DNA of 18,073 bases from CAWDPQ01 sp049642465 (GTDB lineage: Bacteria > Acidobacteriota > Vicinamibacteria > Vicinamibacterales > 2-12-FULL-66-21), in assembly GCA_049642465.1 (NCBI GenBank), contig JBAROV010000228.1, positions 1-18,073 of the forward strand. Direction: 5' to 3'. Below the pieces are notes generated by a model that had not been told where the DNA came from, made no database searches, and saw only the letters and a list, made by a program, of their open reading frames with translations. A program made the position numbers and the translations under genes. Shown in pieces: positions 1 through 6,031 of this stretch. Position 1 is the stretch's first letter, and every line of letters starts with the position of its first letter.

Positions 1-967
1 GCTGATCGGTAACTGAACCCAGTGTCGCTCTCAATCGCGCGGCTTGCGGCCTTCGCTGACGGACCTCGTCTGCAACCAGTCCGATCGCAGCGATGGTCAA
101 TGGCAGCAGGTAATACACGACGCGGTAGGCGATCAGTGTCGGCATGACCGTCGCTGAAGAGGCGAATGGTCTCAACAGCAGCACCATCAGCCCTTCGAAG
201 ACCCCTACACCTCCAGGGACGTGGCTCGTCAGCCCCAGCAACTGCGCGGCGAGAAACGCGCCGAGGAATGCGAGCAGCGGCACGCTGTCTGGCGGCAGCA
301 GTACGAACAGCACCATTCCGGCAATCGTCCAGTCCAGCACCGAAAGTCCCAGCTGGGCGACGGCAAGAGACGCCGTCGGCAGCGGCAATTCCAGGCGGTG
401 GAGGTGCAGCGGGCCGCGCCGGAGCGCGGCCGCGACAACGTAGCCAACGCTGACCAGCACCAGCACCCAACCCAGCGGCGCCGTCAGGCGTGGAAAAGGA
501 AAGCCAAGTTCGCGCGGCAATGGGCTCAACCCGATGCTGAGTCCACCAATAAACAGCAGCCCGAGCCAGAACGTGACCACGTACGAGAACACGATCCGGG
601 AGAGTTCCTCGGCCGAGACGCCCCACCGCGTATAGAACCGGTACCGCACTGATGCGCCTGACAACATCGCGAACCCAACGTTGTTGGCGATCGCATACGC
701 GATGAACGATGCGGCAGCGACGCGTGCTGGAGGGAGGCGCCGGCCGAGATACGCAAACGCCAGGAAATCGTATCCGGTCAGAACCGCGTAATTCGTCGCG
801 GTGAGCAGGACAGCGAGCGCGAGACGGCGGGTCGGAATGCTCGACAGGTCCGTCATGAGCTCGTGCCACGTGACGCTGCGGAGTTCGATTCTGAGAACTT
901 CGAGGGCCGCGATGAATAACACCAGCGCGATAAAAGCAGGCAACGCGGCACGAAGGCGGTCCACCAC
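1..967 (-). CDS. mprF: MprF/LpiA-type aminoacyl-phosphatidylglycerol flippase-synthase, N-terminal part (cut by left edge)
   Basis: About 322 residues are visible and the frame is still open at the left edge. The visible part is the multi-helix N-terminal half of the MprF/LpiA (UPF0104, YbhN-like) family. This half flips aminoacylated phosphatidylglycerol across the inner membrane; the cytoplasmic synthase half (DUF2156) should lie beyond the edge. Family hallmarks seen are TGYDFLAFAYLGRRLP at 64-79, YAIANNVGFAMLSGASVRYR at 91-110, SHVPGGVGVFEGLM at 248-261 and YRVVYYLLPLT at 281-291, within about seven hydrophobic segments. After residue 300 the chain turns basic (DEVRQRRPQ), as in the MprF linker. 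The start chosen is GTG at 967, five bases after the stop of the AcvB-like gene; an adjacent GTG at 964 is equally possible and no clear Shine-Dalgarno is seen. The family call is firm. Presence of the synthase half is inferred, and a flippase-only protein is the alternative. Confidence 0.88.
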   Translation of the reverse strand, partial: MVDRLRAALPAFIALVLFIAALEVLRIELRSVTWHELMTDLSSIPTRRLALAVLLTATNYAVLTGYDFLAFAYLGRRLPPARVAAASFIAYAIANNVGFAMLSGASVRYRFYTRWGVSAEELSRIVFSYVVTFWLGLLFIGGLSIGLSPLPRELGFPFPRLTAPLGWVLVLVSVGYVVAAALRRGPLHLHRLELPLPTASLAVAQLGLSVLDWTIAGMVLFVLLPPDSVPLLAFLGAFLAAQLLGLTSHVPGGVGVFEGLMVLLLRPFASSATVMPTLIAYRVVYYLLPLTIAAIGLVADEVRQRRPQAARLRATLGSVTDQ

Positions 968-972
968 AGCGT

Positions 973-1749
973 TCAGCGCGGGCTGTGCGTGCTGACCCAG
1001 GCAATCGCGTCGAGGAGCTGGCGATCGAACTCCGGCAGATTGTCGCTGAATCGGTGATTCGATGCGCTCACCACCCAGAGGCGCTTGGGCTCCTTGGCGC
1101 TCTTCAGGACGCGTTCGACTTCCGTCAGGGGAACGAACTCGTCGTGTGTCGAGTGAATGGCGGCGATCGGGAGCGGCGCAACGCGATCGACGGCGGCAGC
1201 GGCGCTGAACGTCGGTTCGTTGGGCGCCCGGTGAGTCAGGTAGATCAACATGTCCTTCCAGCGCCAACCGAGTTCATTGAGGTCCGGGAGCCCCAGACCG
1301 ATCACGCCGGTGACGTCGGCCTTGGTTGAAGAGTCCGTCGCGGCGAGCACGGAGAGCCCGGCGCCTTCCGAAACGCCGATAAGAATCGGGCGCTTCCCCG
1401 TTGTCTTCCTCGCGAACTGCGTCAGGACCCGGTAGTCAGCGGGCTCCTCGCTGGTTTGCAGCGTCGTCTGCGCGGTCGTGAACGTGGACAGGTACGCCTT
1501 CACATCGAAGCCGACGACGAAGAACCCGCGAGAGCTGAGGAACTCGGCGACGTGAGGCGCCAGATGAATCCAGCCGCCATCTCCGCTCGAGACGATCACC
1601 GGTTCGCCGCTCGGCGATCCGTAGAGATAGAGCACCTGCTCATGTCCGCGGATCTGAATAGACTGTCGTACCTGTAACAAGGTGGGGGCGGCGAGTGCCA
1701 CCGTCGCGGCGGTCAGGATGCCGATCGTGGACCACTTGGCGTGTCCCAC
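973..1749 (-). CDS. AcvB/VirJ-family periplasmic serine hydrolase (likely aminoacyl-PG hydrolase)
   Basis: A 258-residue alpha/beta-hydrolase protein with an N-terminal hydrophobic segment (about residues 7-25) that should act as signal or anchor, placing it in the periplasm. The VirJ-family signature SSGDGGW lies at 54-60, followed by FFVVGFDVKAYL. The nucleophile elbow is GVSEGAG with Ser127, the acid is probably Asp203 (HSTHDEFVP), and the His is His232 (SASNHRFSDN), so the catalytic triad looks complete. AcvB of Agrobacterium and Rhizobium is encoded with lpiA/mprF and hydrolyses lysyl-phosphatidylglycerol; the MprF gene here follows by five bases, which supports the same role. The protein has the length of a single VirJ domain, shorter than two-part AcvB. 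Start is GTG at 1749 with no strong Shine-Dalgarno. Family assignment is good; the substrate is inferred from the neighbour. Confidence 0.85.
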   Translation of the reverse strand: MGHAKWSTIGILTAATVALAAPTLLQVRQSIQIRGHEQVLYLYGSPSGEPVIVSSGDGGWIHLAPHVAEFLSSRGFFVVGFDVKAYLSTFTTAQTTLQTSEEPADYRVLTQFARKTTGKRPILIGVSEGAGLSVLAATDSSTKADVTGVIGLGLPDLNELGWRWKDMLIYLTHRAPNEPTFSAAAAVDRVAPLPIAAIHSTHDEFVPLTEVERVLKSAKEPKRLWVVSASNHRFSDNLPEFDRQLLDAIAWVSTHSPR

Positions 1750-1789
1750 GCACCGATTATGACGCTATGGGCTGGCCGCGAGGATCTGA

Positions 1790-2338
1790 TTAACGCGTCG
1801 CCGCGGACTCGCGTCCGGCTGCAAGTATTCGCCGGCCGATCTCCGCCAATCGGCGGATCTCAGGTGGCAGCTCGCCCCCGTCATCCCAGCCCACGACATG
1901 ACTCGTTTCACCCAATCGGACGCGGAGTTCTGTGTGGATCAGGTCGGCGCCGCGTGCAGGTGCAGGCGAGTGGATCTCCCAGAGGCGCGCGGCTTCGAGT
2001 TCCCGCCAGAGCGCCGTGTAGCGATCGACTTCGAGGGAACCCGTGCGTGGCGGAGCCGAGGGTGGCGCCTCTCGCGCACGGTACTCTACGTTCACGCGGC
2101 CGGCAGACACGACGAGGCGGACCGCGTGCACGCGACCCGCGATCCCGCCGCTCTCTGTCACCGAGATTTCCGAATCAGACAGCAGAACGGCCTGCGTCGC
2201 CGGACTTCGGGCTGGTTGCGCGGCAGACGAGGCCGGTTGCTGGCGCATCGGACCGGACACCACAGGAGCGAGCGCGCATACCACAGCAACAAGAGGCGCG
2301 CGCGTGTTCCACGCGCGCCTCTTCGTTTGACGTCTCAC
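1790..2338 (-). CDS. Small exported protein of unknown function
   Basis: A 182-residue protein I do not recognise. It begins with a basic stretch (MRRQTKRRAWNTR) and a hydrophobic core (APLVAVVCALAPVVSG, residues 14-29), which looks like a signal peptide. A low-complexity Ala/Pro/Gln linker follows to about residue 50. The mature part (50-175) looks like a compact mixed fold: a strand-rich half with VHAVRLVVSAGRVNVEYRARE at 70-90, then DRYTALWRELEAARLW (105-120) and a charged C-terminal helix. Cys21 lacks a proper lipobox, so a lipoprotein is unlikely. The GTG start at 2338 overlaps the TGA of the protease gene (GTGA), and the AcvB-like gene starts 40 bases after its stop, so it is probably co-transcribed with both. 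The exact start is uncertain; an internal ATG at residue 31 would remove the signal peptide. A strong hairpin lies in its first codons. Confidence 0.68.
   Translation of the reverse strand: MRRQTKRRAWNTRAPLVAVVCALAPVVSGPMRQQPASSAAQPARSPATQAVLLSDSEISVTESGGIAGRVHAVRLVVSAGRVNVEYRAREAPPSAPPRTGSLEVDRYTALWRELEAARLWEIHSPAPARGADLIHTELRVRLGETSHVVGWDDGGELPPEIRRLAEIGRRILAAGRESAATR
2291..2323. terminator. Strong GC-rich hairpin just after the protease stop codon
   Basis: A perfect 12-bp inverted repeat: AAGAGGCGCGCG at 2291-2302 pairs with CGCGCGCCTCTT at 2312-2323 around a 9-base loop, in which TG/CA can pair further around TTC. On the minus strand it begins about 11 bases after the stop codon of the metalloprotease gene. 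It lies inside the first codons of the downstream small exported protein. There is no run of T after it on either strand, so it is not a textbook intrinsic terminator. It could act as an attenuator, a 3'-end stabiliser for the protease message, or a translational block on the next gene. The structure is certain and the role is inferred. Confidence 0.5.
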
Positions 2339-5300
2339 CTCCGTGGCGGTCCCGGCGGAGTCGTATCGTCGTCCACGATCGTGCCGACGGCTTCGCCATC
2401 AGCGATCGTCGCGTTGACGGCGCCGCTCAAACGCAGCACGAGCGTCTCGTTGCCTTCGGGCACGATATCACCCTTGATATTGACCAGGATCCTCGCGCTG
2501 GTGAAGCCCTGAGTCGCCGTCGAGGCCGGAATCACGATGGTACCCGCCACGCGGTCGAAATCGTTGCCGTGCGCCGCCGTTCCATCGACCACTTCGTAGT
2601 TCACGGACACCGCATTGATCGTGGGGGTCGAGAGCAGCACGGTAAACGCCAGCTGCGTTTCGCCGGCATTCCCTTCGGCAATTGAAACATCCGCCACGGA
2701 GATCGACGGAACCCTTGGCGTGCAACTGAACACGCTGACGTTGTCCAGATACCAGCCGGTTCGGCCGGCGCAGCCGTCGGTGCCGAAATTCCAACGCAAG
2801 CGGATGCTGTCCCCGGGATGCGCAAGGTTCCCGAGATTCACGTGGCTGCGGCCCCATGACCCGTCATTGACTGATCCGGCATCGGTTCCTGTCCACGCCG
2901 GTTGGCCAGCGAGCGGATTCGTGTTGCCCTGCGCAGCTGTGAAGAGCAGCGCCGTGTAGTTGTTGAACGTGAACTCAGACGGCGGGACAAGCTGCCACGA
3001 ACCGCCGTTCACGCTGATCGCGAGATTGCCGCCGTCGAACCCCGGCTCGGTCGCCACCCAGTGTTCGAACGTCGCCCTCGCGAAACTCGACGAGGGCGGC
3101 AGTACGATGTCCGGGCTTGTGAGCTCGAGCACGCCGGCTTCGTTCTGAGCCGTACAGGAGCCGATGTTCGGATCCGGCGCGAAGAAACCGGAGCCCGGAT
3201 TTCCGTCGGGCAGCCCACTCGTCCATGTCCAGTCGCGCGGCGTGAAGCCTGCTGCGGTGCCGCTTCGGCTGGCCGTCCAGCTCGCTGACGGATCGGTCTC
3301 GAAATCGAATGACGCGATGCCCTGCGTCACGCCCGTCGTCGTCGCGGTACTGCAGCTCGCCGCGGTGCGGGGGTCGAGGAGCGGCGCGAAGTTGCAGAAC
3401 GTCGGCGGCGTTCGCAATTCTACCGCGGCAATCATCTTCGTCACCTCCGAACAATCGCCTGCGGTGATCACCTCGGACGCGGGGCCGCCGTTGAGCGCCG
3501 TGAGTGCCTGGCCGGCGAGGTCGGAGCACGAGGCCTCCAGCGCGTCGGCATGATCGGCGAAGTCACTGTCGAACACCTGATAGACGCTCTGCGCACGGTA
3601 GTAGATATGCGCGGCTTTGGTGAGGCCGATCGGCGCGATCGTCCGGCTGTTGTATGCACCGCCGTCAACGAGCAAGGCGAAGCCGTGGTTCGGAATCCCC
3701 GAGTTGATGTGAACGCCCCCGGCGTCGGCCGTCGAGCACAAGTAGAAGGGGTCGGAAACCTTTCCGGGATTGGAATAGCACGTCGGATTCCACATGTCGC
3801 GAAGGGCGCCCCCGAATGCGTCTGCGTCCTCCCCGATCAGCCATTTGTAGCTGGCATCGGTCCCCGCTTGGGGGCCAATACTCACGTTGACAATGGCCGA
3901 CGCGGACAGCTGGGCTCGAATGGCGGTTCCCGTCGACTGCTGGACGCTGATTGAAGGAATGGTCACCTGGCTGCCCACCGCTCCAGGTCCCATCACGACG
4001 AGCCCTGTGGGGGAGTTGTCCGCAATGATCGCGGCGGCAGCACCGGCCTGCTGGGCATTCAGAACCTTCCGCGAAAATTCACAGGTACCTCTATTGATCA
4101 GCGCAATCTTTCCGGCGACTGCCGTGGCATTCGTCAGCGCCGTGCAGCCATCGAATGTCGACGGTCCCGCGGCATTGGCTTCGTCCAGAGCGGCGACGAC
4201 GTCCCGCGTGAGCGTCGAAGTGAGCTGAGGTCCGAACTGCGCCGCGTTCGCGAAGTACGAGCCAGCGAGAGCGGCTGGCGAATTCACGACAAGTCGAAAG
4301 ACGGGAGGTGAAAACGACGAGCATGAGGCCGCCGCGCGAGTGGCTGAGGGACTGTCGGTACCGCGATTGTTAATCTGATCGATCACTTCTCCCCAGATGT
4401 CGGAGTACGACTCGTTCAAGGCACCCGGCTGCCATTGATAAATCAAGCCGTGCGTGTGCTCCGTGTAGGCATGGCCCCACTCGTGCGCCGTCACATCGTC
4501 GGTTGTGGTCCCTGGACAGAACGAGATGAAGAGACCATTCCACGACGCGTTCGGACAGCTGTAGCCGCGATCGAAGATCGCGTCCATCACCGCGCCCTTT
4601 CCGTCGAACGAGTCGCGACCGAACGTCTGCTTGAAAAAGTCGTACGTCTCTTTGGAGGCGGCAAGCATGTTGTTCGCCTCCTGCGATCCCGTCGGATACT
4701 GTTGCCCTTCGAGCCAGTAAGCCCCATTTGGATAGTTCTGCGGAACAAACGGAAGGGAATGACCGTCGTAGGCACGCCGGAACATCTCATCGCGTACGGC
4801 GGACACGCTGTCGATCACCTTGCCGCTGTGCGCGCCAACGTACACGAGATCCCGGATTCCGGCGCCGTCGGTAACCTCGATTTCCCACGCGAGATGGTTG
4901 ACACCCGGGACACCCTGCGCCAGACCCTCGCGGTAAACGTACAGCTTGGGGGCGCCAGTCCGCAAGGCATCGGAGTCACCACGCTCGGCCACTACGGCAG
5001 CACGCGCGACCTGCGCGGCCCGCGCACTTGGCCACGTCGGCGTGGGATCGAGCACGATGTCGGGTATCGCGGTCCCCGTCACCGCTTTGAGCCGATTCGC
5101 CCGATCGAAGTGAGTTTTGACCGTTCCGGCGAAAACCGGAATCGCGCCATAGAACTGCTGCCACGTCAGGTGCGTTTCGCCGATCGCGTCAGTCGTTGAC
5201 GCGGTGAGGCGAAGCGAGGCCGGATCGCTCACGCCGATGAGGGCGCCGTAGTCGCGGAAGAACGCCACCGAGTGCTGCGCTTTTTCACCGGCAGTTGCGG

Positions 5301-5532
5301 CGGGCCCTGAACTGAGTCCGCGTGGGCTTCCAGGCTGTACCCGGATGAACCGCGCGGCACCGGTGGACTTGTGTTCGCTGGCGACAACGGCGCCGCCCGT
5401 CGCGGCCTCAAGACGTTGTCGGGCCTGTTCGCGGGCCTGGCTGCCGGTTGATGACTGCGCGAGCGCGATCGGCACACTAATAAAGGTTGCGAAAATTGTA
5501 ATCACAGAGAGACGGCTGCAGGTCCACGGCAT
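2335..5532 (-). CDS. Secreted M4-family (thermolysin-like) zinc metalloprotease with PA and Calx-beta domains
   Basis: A 1065-residue secreted endopeptidase precursor. Order: signal peptide (about 1-26, ending IALAQ), FTP/PepSY-type propeptide (about 45-245), then the M4 catalytic domain. The zinc site is HEWGH at 350-354 with third ligand Glu374 in NESYSD, exactly 20 residues after the second His as in thermolysin. The thermolysin His231 equivalent is His608 in GGVHINSGIPN. Between these lies an extra block of about 170 residues (roughly 391-560) containing a PA-type domain (GKIALINRGTCEFSRKV). After the catalytic domain come a jelly-roll-like region (about 740-935) and a C-terminal Calx-beta domain (about 942-1055, ending TIVDDD). 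The ATG at 5532 is chosen over an in-frame ATG at 5670 because it has a Shine-Dalgarno, opens a signal peptide and lies just downstream of a good promoter. It is the first gene of the minus-strand operon. Confidence 0.95.
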   Translation of the reverse strand: MPWTCSRLSVITIFATFISVPIALAQSSTGSQAREQARQRLEAATGGAVVASEHKSTGAARFIRVQPGSPRGLSSGPAATAGEKAQHSVAFFRDYGALIGVSDPASLRLTASTTDAIGETHLTWQQFYGAIPVFAGTVKTHFDRANRLKAVTGTAIPDIVLDPTPTWPSARAAQVARAAVVAERGDSDALRTGAPKLYVYREGLAQGVPGVNHLAWEIEVTDGAGIRDLVYVGAHSGKVIDSVSAVRDEMFRRAYDGHSLPFVPQNYPNGAYWLEGQQYPTGSQEANNMLAASKETYDFFKQTFGRDSFDGKGAVMDAIFDRGYSCPNASWNGLFISFCPGTTTDDVTAHEWGHAYTEHTHGLIYQWQPGALNESYSDIWGEVIDQINNRGTDSPSATRAAASCSSFSPPVFRLVVNSPAALAGSYFANAAQFGPQLTSTLTRDVVAALDEANAAGPSTFDGCTALTNATAVAGKIALINRGTCEFSRKVLNAQQAGAAAAIIADNSPTGLVVMGPGAVGSQVTIPSISVQQSTGTAIRAQLSASAIVNVSIGPQAGTDASYKWLIGEDADAFGGALRDMWNPTCYSNPGKVSDPFYLCSTADAGGVHINSGIPNHGFALLVDGGAYNSRTIAPIGLTKAAHIYYRAQSVYQVFDSDFADHADALEASCSDLAGQALTALNGGPASEVITAGDCSEVTKMIAAVELRTPPTFCNFAPLLDPRTAASCSTATTTGVTQGIASFDFETDPSASWTASRSGTAAGFTPRDWTWTSGLPDGNPGSGFFAPDPNIGSCTAQNEAGVLELTSPDIVLPPSSSFARATFEHWVATEPGFDGGNLAISVNGGSWQLVPPSEFTFNNYTALLFTAAQGNTNPLAGQPAWTGTDAGSVNDGSWGRSHVNLGNLAHPGDSIRLRWNFGTDGCAGRTGWYLDNVSVFSCTPRVPSISVADVSIAEGNAGETQLAFTVLLSTPTINAVSVNYEVVDGTAAHGNDFDRVAGTIVIPASTATQGFTSARILVNIKGDIVPEGNETLVLRLSGAVNATIADGEAVGTIVDDDTTPPGPPRR

Positions 5533-5535
5533 GGG

Positions 5536-5543
5536 CTCACCTC
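5536..5543 (-). promoter_or_regulatory. Ribosome binding site deciding the metalloprotease start
   Basis: The minus strand reads GAGGTGAG just before the ATG at 5532, with five bases between GAGGTG and the start. This supports the shorter, signal-peptide-bearing protein over the upstream in-frame ATG at 5670. Confidence 0.75.
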
Positions 5544-5563
5544 GTTCGGTGCGGGAGATGCGC

Positions 5564-5592
5564 AGCCTATGGAAGTGGTCCAGCCCTGTCAA
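5564..5592 (-). promoter_or_regulatory. Sigma-70-type promoter of the metalloprotease operon
   Basis: On the minus strand a perfect -35 box TTGACA (5592-5587) is followed by a 17-base spacer and the -10-like hexamer TAGGCT (5569-5564). Transcription would start near 5557, giving a leader of about 25 bases that contains the ribosome binding site. It also shows that the in-frame ATG at 5670 lies upstream of the transcript and is not used. Confidence 0.7.
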
Positions 5593-5634
5593 GCTTTCTG
5601 TTGTGAGTTTAGGTTGTGAGCCAACGGGCGCGGC

Positions 5635-5664
5635 TTGCATGGCGGCGCCAGGTTGATCTATCCT
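5635..5664 (+). promoter_or_regulatory. Candidate promoter of the padR-permease unit
   Basis: TTGCAT at 5635-5640, an 18-base spacer and TATCCT at 5659-5664 form a plausible housekeeping promoter. The predicted start of transcription is near 5671, about 20 bases before the PadR start codon. It is divergent from, and separate from, the protease promoter. Confidence 0.5.
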
Positions 5665-5671
5665 CAGCACG

Positions 5672-5680
5672 CTTACTAAG
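5672..5680. promoter_or_regulatory. Candidate PadR autoregulatory operator (CTTACTAAG)
   Basis: A short inverted repeat, CTTA-C-TAAG, sits at the predicted transcription start and 10 bases before the PadR start codon, where a bound repressor would block the promoter. PadR proteins usually bind small AT-rich dyads and control their own operon. The dyad is visible; binding is inferred. Confidence 0.35.
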
Positions 5681-5690
5681 AAATCTACAT

Positions 5691-6020
5691 ATGAGTCGAT
5701 CCGACGCGTTGCAAGGTGCCCTCCCGATCCTGGTGCTCAAGATTCTCGCGCGGCGTGGACCGCTGCACGGGTATGCGATTACCACGCACATCGAAACCGT
5801 CTCTTCGGAAGTGCTGCGCGTCGAGGAGGGCTCGTTGTACCCGGCGCTGCATCGCCTGGAGGAATCGCGATTGGTCAAGGCGCGCTGGGTGGTCACGACG
5901 AACAAGCGGCGCGCGCGCGTCTACGAGATCACCGAAGCGGGTCGCCGCCAGCTCGAAACCGAGGAAAAGCGTTGGCGCCTGGTGACCCTCGCCGTCGGTC
6001 AGCTACTCGAACGGATTTAG
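5691..6020 (+). CDS. PadR-family transcriptional repressor
   Basis: A 109-residue winged-helix regulator, the usual length for the short PadR class. It opens with SRSDALQGALPILVLKILARRGPLHGYAI, typical of the first helices. The recognition region is EEGSLYPALHRLEESRLV (45-62), and the wing is RRARVYEITEAGRRQL (73-88), followed by a C-terminal dimerisation helix. ATG at 5691 is chosen because the PadR domain begins immediately after it; an in-frame ATG at 5616 would add 25 unconserved residues and start upstream of the likely promoter. The permease gene starts 11 bases after the stop, so the two form an operon, as is standard for PadR-ADOP pairs. It probably represses this unit through the dyad at 5672-5680. 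Its ligand is unknown. Confidence 0.93.
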   Translation: MSRSDALQGALPILVLKILARRGPLHGYAITTHIETVSSEVLRVEEGSLYPALHRLEESRLVKARWVVTTNKRRARVYEITEAGRRQLETEEKRWRLVTLAVGQLLERI

Positions 6021-6031
6021 CCGGGAGGCAC

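Noticed and set aside
1741..2685. A 314-codon plus-strand open frame across the small exported protein and the protease 3' end.
   Set aside because: Arg/Pro-rich translation without domains, spanning two genes and the hairpin; it is a shadow of the opposite strand.
5533..5670. A 46-residue N-terminal extension of the metalloprotease from ATG 5670.
   Set aside because: It would begin upstream of the -35/-10 promoter and would bury the signal peptide; ATG 5532 has its own ribosome site.
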